A DNA stretch of 5,653 bases from an uncultured Collinsella sp. (GTDB taxonomy: Bacteria > Actinomycetota > Coriobacteriia > Coriobacteriales > Coriobacteriaceae): contig CAKUHM010000099.1 in NCBI GenBank assembly GCA_934655835.1, positions 1 to 5,653 on the forward strand, written 5' to 3'. The notes beneath the pieces were generated by a model. It searched no databases, was not told the DNA's origin, and worked only from the letters and a program-made list of their open reading frames with translations. Shown piece by piece: positions 1-5,653 of this stretch (position 1 is the stretch's first letter; every line of letters begins with the position of its first letter). Made by a program: the position numbers and the translations under genes.

Positions 1-7
1 CTCCTTT
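1..7 (-). promoter_or_regulatory. Ribosome binding site of a gene beyond the left edge
   Basis: The minus strand ends with AAAGGAG, a near-perfect Shine-Dalgarno sequence as strong as those before the in-window genes. No start codon follows within the window, so the gene it would serve must begin a few bases beyond position 1, also on the minus strand. This suggests that coaD is followed by at least one more co-directional gene, whose identity cannot be seen. A chance purine run is the alternative. Confidence 0.55.
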
Positions 8-63
8 CATAGGTAACATATCATCGTGCTAGTTTACCACATGCCACCAGGCAATAAAAAACG
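8..63. other. Short AT-rich intergenic spacer after coaD
   Basis: This 56-base spacer separates the coaD stop from the SD at the left edge and is visibly richer in A/T than the genes. On the minus strand it opens with CG and a run of six T (56-61), then a weak TGCC/GGCA inverted repeat with no T run after it. The end of coaD can form an imperfect stem (CGAAGCG with CGCTTTTCG, two bases bulged) five bases before the T run, so a weak terminator is possible but not convincing. I see no promoter with a good -35/-10 pair. Confidence 0.4.
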
Positions 64-561
64 TCACGAAAAGCGATGTTTGAGCGCTTCGACCACGTTG
101 GGCGGCACAAACGTCGACACGTCGCTGCCGAGCGAGGCAATCTGTCGGACCACCGAGCTCGAGATATATCCGTACTGCGGCGCACTCATGACAAAGATGG
201 ACTCCAGCTCGTTGTCCAGGCGGTAGTTGAGGTCGGCCTGCTGAAGCTCGTACTCAAAGTCGGTCATGGCACGCAGACCCTTGACCACGGCACCGGCGCC
301 CTGCTCGCGTGCGAAGTCGACCAACAGGCCGGTAAAGGGCAGGACCTCGACGCCTTCGATATCGCCCAGTGCCTCGCGGGCCAGCGCCACGCGCTCGTCG
401 AGCATAAAGGTGGTACCCACGCCATTTTTGCCCTGCGACTCGGCGACAGCCACGATCACGCTGGGAAAGATACGGCGCGCGCGGCGGATGACGTCGATGT
501 GGCCAAAGGTGATGGGGTCAAAGGTACCCGGGACGATTACGCGGTTGATGGTGTCACTCAT
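64..561 (-). CDS. coaD: Phosphopantetheine adenylyltransferase (PPAT)
   Basis: CoaD transfers AMP from ATP to 4'-phosphopantetheine, giving dephospho-CoA and pyrophosphate. This is the penultimate step of CoA synthesis and occurs in the cytoplasm, in the family usually as a hexamer. The 165-residue product has the usual family length and the full nucleotidyltransferase signature: GTFDPITFGH at 12-21 (the T/HxGH nucleotide-binding motif, His21), KGLRAMTDFEYE at 94-105, and the ISSS motif at 133-136 followed by R139. The ATG at 561 fits the family N-terminus and is preceded by GGAGGA (567-572) at a 5-base spacing. The open frame extends upstream to 858, but that part is antisense-free shadow of rsmD and shows no homology. 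The gene overlaps the end of rsmD by 8 bases, which suggests coupled translation. All key residues are present, so it should be active. Confidence 0.97.
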   Translation of the reverse strand: MSDTINRVIVPGTFDPITFGHIDVIRRARRIFPSVIVAVAESQGKNGVGTTFMLDERVALAREALGDIEGVEVLPFTGLLVDFAREQGAGAVVKGLRAMTDFEYELQQADLNYRLDNELESIFVMSAPQYGYISSSVVRQIASLGSDVSTFVPPNVVEALKHRFS

Positions 562-1198
562 GGGCGTCCTCCGGGGATACTGCCTCGTCGTTATCGTTAG
601 CATCGGTGCTGTCGTCCTTGCTATCGCCGACCCAACGCAGCAGATCGACCGAGGTGATGCCGTAGCGCTTCTCGCGCACGGTCTCAAAGCCGGCCGGATG
701 CGCGCCCGCGTCAGCGGCGGCATGCTCAAACAGGGCGTACGCGCCAGGGGCCAGCAGGCCCTGCTGGGCAAGGTTCTGCAGCAGTTCCTGAACCGGCTCG
801 GCACCAAAGGCATACGGCGGATCGAGCAGGACCAAGTCGAAGGGGCCGCCCGGAACACGACCGCGCGAGGCGCTTGCCAGCATATCGCCCGTCACCACGC
901 GCCAACGTGCACGGTCACGGCAGAGCGACTCGATATTCTTGGTAATAAGACGCGCGGCATTCCGATCGATCTCAAACGTCGTAAGCGAGCGAGCGCCACG
1001 CGAGAGCATCTCGATGCCCAGGGCGCCGGAGCCGCCAAACGCATCCAGCACGCGGACCTCGTCCAAATCGAAGTCGAATGCCGACATGACCATAGATGCG
1101 CACGCCTCGCGCACGCGATCAGTCGTGGGGCGGGTGACATCGCGACCACGGGGCTCCTCGATCTTGCGACCGCGCCATTCGCCGCCGATGATTCTCAT
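554..1198 (-). CDS. rsmD: 16S rRNA (guanine(966)-N2)-methyltransferase RsmD
   Basis: RsmD methylates N2 of G966 in 16S rRNA, using S-adenosylmethionine, during assembly of the small ribosomal subunit. The 214-residue product shows the family landmarks in order: N-terminal RIIGGEWRGRKI (2-13), RPTTDRVREA (23-32), the SAM-binding loop LDAFGGSGALGIE (51-63), the acidic FEID strand end (75-78), and the catalytic DPPY motif (126-129) of N2-guanine methyltransferases. The core ends near residue 190 (LLRWVG). The last 23 or so residues are an acidic, low-complexity tail rich in D, S, N and E, which makes the protein slightly longer than the typical 180-200. The ATG overlaps the recG stop in an ATGA arrangement. 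A strong AAGGAGG (1209-1215) sits 10 bases upstream inside the recG 3' end, with a second GGAGG directly next to the ATG. The rsmD-coaD pairing is common in bacteria and supports both calls. Confidence 0.95.
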   Translation of the reverse strand: MRIIGGEWRGRKIEEPRGRDVTRPTTDRVREACASMVMSAFDFDLDEVRVLDAFGGSGALGIEMLSRGARSLTTFEIDRNAARLITKNIESLCRDRARWRVVTGDMLASASRGRVPGGPFDLVLLDPPYAFGAEPVQELLQNLAQQGLLAPGAYALFEHAAADAGAHPAGFETVREKRYGITSVDLLRWVGDSKDDSTDANDNDEAVSPEDAHE

Positions 1199-3372
1199 CC
1201 TCCGCTGACCTCCTTAAAGATGTGTCGATACCGCGTGGCGACCGCGTCGCGCAGAGGGCGCATCGCCACGGAGTCAAGGTTGCAAGCATACCGCAAGAGC
1301 TCGACTGCGTCCAAATGGGCCCATTCGATCAATTCCTCATCGGCATCGAGATCGACAAAGCGCAAGGTCACGCCGCCATGCTGACGGTAGCCCAGAATCT
1401 CACCCTCATGACGCAGGCGCAGGTCCATCTGCGCGAGCGTAAAGCCGTCTGCGGTCTTTTCGAGCGACTGGAGGCGGTCTTGCGCCGCCGATGCGCCGCC
1501 ATTGCCCTTTGAGTGGGTCATGACCAGGCATGTGCCCGAGACGCTACCGCGGCCTACACGGCCACGCAGCTGATGCAGCGCCGCCAAGCCAAAGCGCTCG
1601 CCGTTCTCTATGACCATGACGGTGGCGTTGGGCACGTCAACGCCCACCTCGACCACCGTAGTCGAGACGAGCACGTCGATCTCGCCTCGCTTGAAGGCAT
1701 CGATGACCCGGTCCTTCTCCCCCGCCGGCATGCGGCCATGGAGGCGCTCGATGGTAAGTCCCGGCAGCGCCAGGCGCAGGCGGTCGAGCTCGGTCGCCGT
1801 GTCATGCAGCGGCACGGGCACGGTCACGCGGCCCTCGTCGTCGCGGGCGATGCCGGGTACGTCCTCGAGCTCATCGGCCGAATCGCTCGGCTCCACAAGC
1901 GGGCAGATCACGTAGGCCTGCTGCCCCTTCTCGTGCGCCTCGCGGATGGCGCCATAGGCCAGGTCGCGGCTCGACTCGGTGAGGACACGCGTCGTCACGC
2001 CAGCGCCCGGAACGGGACGATGGCGAATGATGCTCGTATCCAGATCGCCGTAGACCGAAAGCGCCAACGTGCGCGGGATGGGCGTCGCCGTCATAACGAG
2101 CAGATCGGCACCGGGCCCTTTGGCGCGCAGGGCGTTACGCTGACCCACGCCAAAGCGGTGCTGCTCGTCGATGACGACGAGCGACAGATGATTGAAAGTC
2201 ACGTCGTCCGAAAGGACCGCGTGCGTACCAAAGAGCACGTCGAGCTCACCAGACTGAAGCTGAGCATGGATCCGCTCGCGCTCGACCGCCGGAGTGGCGC
2301 CCGTCAGGAGCGCCCACGTCATACCGGCCTGAGAGAGCAAGGGGCCAGTCTTGTCGGCATATTGACGTGCCAACACGCCCGTAGGCGCCATGACACAGGC
2401 TTGGGTGCCCGAATCCGCTGCAACAGCAAGCGCGCAAGCGGCAACGGCCGTCTTGCCGGTGCCGACGTCGCCCAGCAGCAGACGGTTCATCACACGGCCG
2501 CCATCGCACATGTCATGCAGGATGTCCTGGAATGCAGCCTCCTGCTCGTCACTCAGCGAGAACGGTAGGGACTGCCTGAGTGCGGCCAGATGCTCGCCCG
2601 TAATATGCGCGTAAGGCACCACCTCGACCAAGCCGCCGTCGTTGCGCAGACGCAACGCCAACTGCAGGTAGAGGCACTCCTCATAGGCAAGACGCCGGCG
2701 CGCGATATCGCGCTCGGCCATGCTCGAGGGAAAGTGAATCGATCGAAGCGCACGGGCACAGCTCATCAAGCGGCGCTTGACGCGCAGCGAGGCGGGAATG
2801 GGATCAAACGGATTGCCGACAACCTCGAGCGCGCCGCTTACGATACGGCGCATCCACGCCTGGCTCACGCCGTCGCTTACGTAGTGGACCGGCAGGATAG
2901 TGCCGGAAGCACGCCCCTCCTCGAGCTTCTCGAAGTGAGGCGAGGCCATCTGCTTAAACCCGTAGGCAAACTCGACCTTGCCCATCACGGCCAGGCGGTC
3001 GCCCTGCTTGAGCTGCTGGGCAATCCAAGGCTGACGGAAAAAGGCGACCTGTAGCACGCCCGTCTCGTCCACAAGCGAGACCTCGGTCACCTGCATACGC
3101 GGACGGGGCTGCTTTTGCACGATGCGATCGACCGTGGCGATAATCGTGCACACGGTACCGATGGGCGCCATCTCGATAGACCAGGAGCGGGTGAAGTCCA
3201 GGTACCGATGAGGGATATGGAGAAGGAGGTCCCCCACCGTCCGAATTCCCAGACGGCGAAGGGCCTCCTCACGTTTACCCGAAACATATTTGAGTCGCGC
3301 GATATCCTCGTCGAGCGCATTGCTCTGGGCAAAGCGCTCCGAGACGCGCGGCACGGAGCACAGCTCGGACAT
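1195..3372 (-). CDS. recG: ATP-dependent DNA helicase RecG
   Basis: RecG is a monomeric superfamily 2 DNA translocase that remodels stalled replication forks and drives branch migration of Holliday junctions and R-loops. The 725-residue product has the wedge/OB-fold region (about 60-160, including VDETGVLQVAFF and a GKVEF strand) and then a complete helicase core. Visible core motifs are Walker A GDVGTGKT (301-308), motif Ia MAPTGVLARQ (328-337), FGTHA (381-385), DEQH (402-405), TATPIPRT (428-435), HGRMPAGEKDRV (545-556), STTVVEVGVDVPNA (570-583) and motif VI HQLRGRVGRG (600-609). It is longer than E. coli RecG (693), partly because of an acidic stretch around 494-522. The C-terminal translocation motif reads RHEGEILGYRQHG (654-666), where many RecGs have RGPGE..GTRQ. 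The ATG at 3372 lies 9 bases after the fakA stop with only a weak SD (AGTAGG), so coupling to fakA is likely. The recG 3' end also encodes the rsmD ribosome binding site. Confidence 0.97.
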   Translation of the reverse strand: MSELCSVPRVSERFAQSNALDEDIARLKYVSGKREEALRRLGIRTVGDLLLHIPHRYLDFTRSWSIEMAPIGTVCTIIATVDRIVQKQPRPRMQVTEVSLVDETGVLQVAFFRQPWIAQQLKQGDRLAVMGKVEFAYGFKQMASPHFEKLEEGRASGTILPVHYVSDGVSQAWMRRIVSGALEVVGNPFDPIPASLRVKRRLMSCARALRSIHFPSSMAERDIARRRLAYEECLYLQLALRLRNDGGLVEVVPYAHITGEHLAALRQSLPFSLSDEQEAAFQDILHDMCDGGRVMNRLLLGDVGTGKTAVAACALAVAADSGTQACVMAPTGVLARQYADKTGPLLSQAGMTWALLTGATPAVERERIHAQLQSGELDVLFGTHAVLSDDVTFNHLSLVVIDEQHRFGVGQRNALRAKGPGADLLVMTATPIPRTLALSVYGDLDTSIIRHRPVPGAGVTTRVLTESSRDLAYGAIREAHEKGQQAYVICPLVEPSDSADELEDVPGIARDDEGRVTVPVPLHDTATELDRLRLALPGLTIERLHGRMPAGEKDRVIDAFKRGEIDVLVSTTVVEVGVDVPNATVMVIENGERFGLAALHQLRGRVGRGSVSGTCLVMTHSKGNGGASAAQDRLQSLEKTADGFTLAQMDLRLRHEGEILGYRQHGGVTLRFVDLDADEELIEWAHLDAVELLRYACNLDSVAMRPLRDAVATRYRHIFKEVSGG
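1199..1215 (-). promoter_or_regulatory. Double Shine-Dalgarno site for rsmD inside recG
   Basis: On the minus strand AAGGAGG (1209-1215) lies 10 bases before the rsmD ATG, and a second GGAGG (1199-1203) abuts the ATG. Both are also the last recG codons (Glu-Val-Ser-Gly-Gly). A ribosome finishing recG therefore stops on the rsmD start (ATGA), which favours reinitiation. The first copy has the normal spacing and is probably the working one; the second is too close to act alone. Confidence 0.7.
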
Positions 3373-3381
3373 GGGCAGAGC

Positions 3382-5043
3382 CTACTCGATCGAGAAGATC
3401 ACAGGGTAGAGCGGCTGCTCGCCACGATGGGCGTCAATCTCCAGATCGGGTTGAGCCTCCTCGATGGCGTCGACGATCTCCTGGAAGGCCTCGTCGGACA
3501 GCTCCTCGCCGGCCAGAATCGTCAGCGCGTCGCCCTCCTCTTCCTCCTGCATACGGTTGACACAGTCGAGCGTAACCTGCTTCACGTCGGAGCCGACCAC
3601 GTCGATGGAGCCGGCGATGATGCCCATGACGTCGCCGGAGTGAATCGGCGAGCCGTCGGAGGCGCTGGAATCGCGCACGGCACGGGTGACCTCGCCATCG
3701 CGAACCTCGCTGATGGCATCGACCATAGCGGCCACGGCATCCTCGAGCTCGGAATCGGGCAGAACCGCGAACAGCGCGGAGAAGGCCTGCGGGACGGTCT
3801 TGGTGGGAACGACGGCGACCTTCTTATCGGTGCAGGCGGAGGCAGCGGCCTCGGCAGCCATGCGGATGTTGCCGTTGTTGGGCAGGATGATGACAGAGGT
3901 CGCGTTGACCTGGTCCACGGCGCCCAGCAGGTCGGCGGTCGAGGGGTTCATGGTCTGGCCGCCCGAAACGATCACATCGACACCGAGGGACTTGAGAATG
4001 TCGGCCTCGCCGGAGCCGGCGGCAACGGCGACAAAGCCAAGCGCCTTCGCGGGCTCGGCGGCCTTCTCCTGATCCTCGTGGATCTTAGCGGTGCGGTCGT
4101 GGGCCTCCATCTCCATGTTATGGATAAAGACCTCGTAGATCTGGCCAAGCTGCAGCATGTGCTCGAGCACCAGGTTGGGGGTGTTGGAGTGCACGTGAAT
4201 CTTGTAGTCGGGATAGGCACCCACGAGCAGCTCGCAGTCGCCCATGGAACCCAGGAACTTCAGGCACTCGTCCTCGTCAAACGGGGCGTCGGCCTTAAAG
4301 AGGAACTCGTTGCAGTAGCGGAACTCCGAGCCCTCCCAGTCGTCGTTGGCCTCGATCTCCACGCGGCCGAGAGCCGCATCGCGGGCGGAGCCGGCGGAGT
4401 CAAACGTAGCGGAGAAATCCTCGACAACAGTACTGCGGCCAAGAGCGGCAGCCACGAAGTTCTCGAGGAAAATGGCAAAGCCAAAGGCGCCGGAGTCGAC
4501 CACGCCGTTCTCCTTGAGGACAGGCAGCAGGTCGGGCGTACGGGCGACGGACTGATAGGCCTCGACGACGATGGCGTCGAGCGCGTCCTCGGCCGAGAAC
4601 TTTTTCTTCTCGCACTCGTCGGCCTTGGTCGAGACATCGCGCAGGACCGTGAGGATCGTGCCCTCGATGGGCTTACGAACGGCCTGGAAGGCGACCTTGA
4701 CGGCACGGCGGAAAGCGAAGGCGATGTTGGCGGACGTAACGGGTTCGTCGGCAGAGACGAGGCCCTCGGCCACGCCGCGCAGGATCTGCGAAGTGATAAC
4801 GCCCGAGTTACCGCGAGCGCCCATGAGGGAGCCATGGGTGATGGCGCCGGCGATGGCCTCCATGTCGGCGTCGGCGGGAAGCGCAGAGAGCTCCTTGGTC
4901 ACCGAAGCCAGCGTGAGCGACATGTTGGTGCCGGTGTCGCCGTCGGGTACGGGGAAGACGTTGAGCTTGTTGATCTCCTCGGCCTTGTCGGAAACGGCAG
5001 CCGCAGCGATCGGAAAACAGGTGCGAATGGTCTTTGCAATCAT
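3382..5043 (-). CDS. fakA: Fatty acid kinase catalytic subunit FakA (DhaL/YloV family)
   Basis: FakA transfers phosphate from ATP to a fatty acid carried by a FakB (DegV-family) protein. The acyl-phosphate made can enter phospholipid synthesis through PlsX/PlsY, so this is the entry route for exogenous fatty acids. The 553-residue product matches Staphylococcus aureus FakA (548) along its length as I remember that sequence. The N-terminal DhaL kinase domain (about 1-200) has NVFPVPDGDTGTNM (28-41; Asp34 and Asp36 bind Mg-ATP in the family), GSLMGARGNSGV (71-82), KPIEGTILTV (124-133) and VVDSG (181-185). The middle domain has Cys244 and the pair His283/His285 in KIHVHS, equivalent to residues reported as zinc ligands in S. 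aureus. The C-terminal DegV-like domain has SGGQTMNPS (360-368), LPNNGNI (387-393) and VPTKTVPQ (412-419). ATG 5043 has GGAGAT (5054-5059) 10 bases upstream. The Asp23-family gene lies 27 bases before it, as in yloU-yloV of Bacillus. No fakB is in the window. Older annotations call this a DAK2-domain or dihydroxyacetone kinase protein, but the FakA assignment is better. Confidence 0.95.
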   Translation of the reverse strand: MIAKTIRTCFPIAAAAVSDKAEEINKLNVFPVPDGDTGTNMSLTLASVTKELSALPADADMEAIAGAITHGSLMGARGNSGVITSQILRGVAEGLVSADEPVTSANIAFAFRRAVKVAFQAVRKPIEGTILTVLRDVSTKADECEKKKFSAEDALDAIVVEAYQSVARTPDLLPVLKENGVVDSGAFGFAIFLENFVAAALGRSTVVEDFSATFDSAGSARDAALGRVEIEANDDWEGSEFRYCNEFLFKADAPFDEDECLKFLGSMGDCELLVGAYPDYKIHVHSNTPNLVLEHMLQLGQIYEVFIHNMEMEAHDRTAKIHEDQEKAAEPAKALGFVAVAAGSGEADILKSLGVDVIVSGGQTMNPSTADLLGAVDQVNATSVIILPNNGNIRMAAEAAASACTDKKVAVVPTKTVPQAFSALFAVLPDSELEDAVAAMVDAISEVRDGEVTRAVRDSSASDGSPIHSGDVMGIIAGSIDVVGSDVKQVTLDCVNRMQEEEEGDALTILAGEELSDEAFQEIVDAIEEAQPDLEIDAHRGEQPLYPVIFSIE

Positions 5044-5070
5044 GGGTATTTGAATCTCCGTTTTCGGATG

Positions 5071-5427
5071 CTAGTTCAGACGGCTCTTGAGCGCGTCGAT
5101 GTGGATGCCGATCTTAAGGCTGGCAGGATCGATCTGGGCGATCTCCTGCAGGGTGAAGGCAACGGAACTCGAAAGATTGTGGCAGACGGACTTCATGTTG
5201 ACGCCGTTCTCGAGCACGACGTGAAGATCGACCGTAAGGCCGTTCTCGTCGGCGGAGACAAGCACGCCCTTGCGGAGGCGCTGACCGGCAAGCAGGCGCA
5301 CGCTCTCGGCGCCCTGGAGCTGCTCGGCCATACCGACGACGCCGTAGCACGTCATCGCGGCATAACCGGCAATATCGGCAATAACGTCGTTCGAGACGCT
5401 CAGGCTGCCGTTAATGGTCTCAGACAC
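5071..5427 (-). CDS. Asp23/Gls24 (YloU) family envelope-stress protein
   Basis: This small cytoplasmic protein belongs to the Asp23/Gls24/YloU family, named after alkaline shock protein 23. Its biochemical role is unknown, though family members are linked to cell-envelope homeostasis. From the GTG start the product is 118 residues. It has the family pattern: a short strand (GSLSVSNDVIADIAGYAA, 7-24), GVVGM (29-33), KGVLVSADENGLTVDLHVVL (53-72), the ENGVNM turn (73-78), a helix (79-97) and a final strand KIGIHIDAL (105-113). I see no signal peptide or membrane segment. The frame also has an upstream ATG at 5460, but AAGGAG (5434-5439) lies 6 bases before the GTG, and the 11 extra residues would contain that SD and a hairpin, so GTG 5427 is preferred. 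It is the first gene of the operon and sits directly before fakA, as yloU does before yloV in Bacillus. Confidence 0.9.
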   Translation of the reverse strand: MSETINGSLSVSNDVIADIAGYAAMTCYGVVGMAEQLQGAESVRLLAGQRLRKGVLVSADENGLTVDLHVVLENGVNMKSVCHNLSSSVAFTLQEIAQIDPASLKIGIHIDALKSRLN

Positions 5428-5433
5428 AAGAAT

Positions 5434-5439
5434 CTCCTT
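5434..5439 (-). promoter_or_regulatory. Shine-Dalgarno site that fixes the GTG start of the Asp23-family gene
   Basis: The minus strand reads AAAAGGAGATTCTTGTG. AAGGAG is ideally spaced (6 bases) from the GTG at 5425-5427. The ATG at 5460 has no comparable upstream site. The same eight bases GGAGATTC recur before the fakA start (5052-5059), so the first two genes share a similar initiation signal. Confidence 0.8.
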
Positions 5440-5442
5440 TTC

Positions 5443-5459
5443 TGGTGCTCGCGGCACCA
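5443..5459 (-). promoter_or_regulatory. Leader stem-loop just upstream of the first ribosome binding site
   Basis: The minus-strand sequence TGGTGCCGCGAGCACCA forms a perfect 6-bp stem (TGGTGC/GCACCA) around a 5-base CGCGA loop. It ends three bases before the AAGGAG of the Asp23-family gene. No T run follows, so it is not a terminator. It could protect the 5' end of the operon mRNA, modulate SD access or bind a protein; the sequence does not decide between these. A stem this short can arise by chance in high-GC DNA. Confidence 0.45.
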
Positions 5460-5585
5460 TGTCGTGGGAGCAATCATTCCAATATTCTACAACGACCGCG
5501 CCATGTTGAGGTGGTGGGTCGCGGGATTACATCCTCGACACGAAATGTTGATATGGCAACGTTCGAGTCAAGTGGTCGCGGCATG
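5460..5585 (-). promoter_or_regulatory. Operon leader and promoter region (weak candidate boxes)
   Basis: This non-coding stretch lies between the tRNA terminator and the Asp23-family gene and should contain the operon promoter, because the terminator isolates it from upstream transcription. On the minus strand a TAGAAT (5484-5489) resembles a -10 box, but there is no good -35 about 17 bases before it. A TTGACT (5566-5571) matches a -35 box in 5 of 6 bases but has only poor -10 matches at 16-18 bases (for example AACATT). If TAGAAT is used, transcription would start near 5477 and leave a leader of about 50 bases. I see no riboswitch or clear operator, and no small ORF with an SD. Confidence 0.35.
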
Positions 5586-5613
5586 AAAAAACCCGCCGCA
5601 AAAGCGACGGGTT
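5586..5613 (-). terminator. Rho-independent terminator of the tRNA
   Basis: On the minus strand AACCCGTCGC pairs with GCGGCGGGTT (10 bp, one G-U) around a TTTT loop, and the 3' arm runs into a six-T tract (5586-5591, shared with the stem end). It starts 8 bases after the tRNA CCA, a typical spacing for a single tRNA transcript or the end of a tRNA cluster. Confidence 0.92.
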
Positions 5614-5621
5614 CTACAACC

Positions 5622-5653
5622 TGGCTCCCCGGGTAGGACTCGAACCTACAACA
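5622..5653 (-). tRNA. tRNA 3' part, probably tRNA-Asn (cut by the window edge)
   Basis: Read on the minus strand, the last 32 bases of a tRNA are present: a few variable-loop bases (TGTT), a T arm with stem GTAGG/CCTAC (5645-5649 with 5633-5637) and loop TTCGAGT, the acceptor 3' strand CCGGGGA (5626-5632), discriminator G (5625) and an encoded CCA (5622-5624). The anticodon lies outside the window. The acceptor implies a 5' end of TCCCCGG. A U1-A72 pair together with discriminator G fits Asn best, with Gln as the main alternative. The tRNA call itself is firm; the amino acid is inference. Confidence 0.9.

Noticed and set aside
40..54. ATGCCACCAGGCAAT inverted repeat as a terminator after coaD
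   Set aside because: The stem is only 4 bp and no T run follows it on the minus strand; the T run lies on its other side.
562..858. A 99-codon N-terminal extension of the coaD frame
   Set aside because: The extension lies within rsmD in another frame, has no CoaD homology, and a well-spaced SD supports the ATG at 561.
266..1384. A 372-codon open frame on the plus strand across coaD and rsmD
   Set aside because: It is antisense to three well-supported genes and crosses their boundaries, and its Arg/Ala/Thr-rich translation shows no family motif.
1513..2568. A 351-codon open frame on the plus strand inside recG
   Set aside because: It is fully antisense to the RecG helicase core, its translation is rich in Arg/His/Ala with no domain, and no SD or promoter supports it.
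5543..5571. TTGACT as the -35 box of the operon promoter
   Set aside because: The hexamer is good, but no acceptable -10 box lies 16-18 bases downstream on the minus strand, so it is mentioned only as a weak candidate and not called as a promoter.
3115..5586. An 823-codon open frame on the plus strand, running opposite the 5' part of recG, all of fakA and the Asp23-family gene
   Set aside because: The frame is a by-product of high-GC codon usage on the opposite strand. Its translation is Gly/Asp/His/Leu-rich with no recognisable domain, it extends through the leader and terminator, and the minus-strand genes it covers have clear family motifs.
1..5653. A novel defence, mobile or biosynthetic system
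   Set aside because: Every substantial gene is assigned to a well-known housekeeping family, no repeats, integrase, toxin or unusual domain is seen, and the composition looks uniform.

Overview
This window looks like a core chromosomal segment of a high-GC Gram-positive bacterium. My best guess is a member of the Coriobacteriia, such as a Collinsella-type gut actinobacterium. The guess rests on general protein character, high GC, strong Shine-Dalgarno (SD) sites, and a gene neighbourhood (Asp23-family protein, FakA, RecG) shared with Firmicutes. I could not run a search to confirm it. I see no mobile element, CRISPR array, phage gene or rRNA.

Everything supported lies on the minus strand, so it reads from right to left. 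At the right edge (5622-5653) is the 3' part of a tRNA, probably Asn or possibly Gln, followed by a strong rho-independent terminator (5586-5613). Next comes a non-coding leader of about 158 bases (5428-5585). It holds a weak promoter candidate and a perfect 6-bp stem-loop just ahead of the ribosome binding site of the first gene.

Five tightly packed genes follow, very probably one operon: an Asp23/YloU-family protein (GTG start at 5427), FakA (fatty acid kinase catalytic subunit, DhaL domain), RecG (branch-migration helicase), RsmD (16S rRNA m2G966 methyltransferase) and CoaD (phosphopantetheine adenylyltransferase). Gaps are 27 and 9 nt, and then the genes overlap by 4 and 8 nt, so translational coupling is likely along the last part. 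At the left edge a good SD sequence (AAAGGAG, minus strand, 1-7) points to another minus-strand gene starting just outside the window.

The operon mixes lipid/cofactor metabolism (FakA phosphorylates exogenous fatty acids; CoaD makes dephospho-CoA) with genome and ribosome maintenance (RecG, RsmD). This is a conserved housekeeping arrangement, not a new system. The fatty-acid-binding partner of FakA (FakB/DegV family) is not in the window. The points most worth a second look are modest: the leader hairpin beside the first SD, the non-canonical RecG motif and its acidic insertion, and the acidic RsmD tail.
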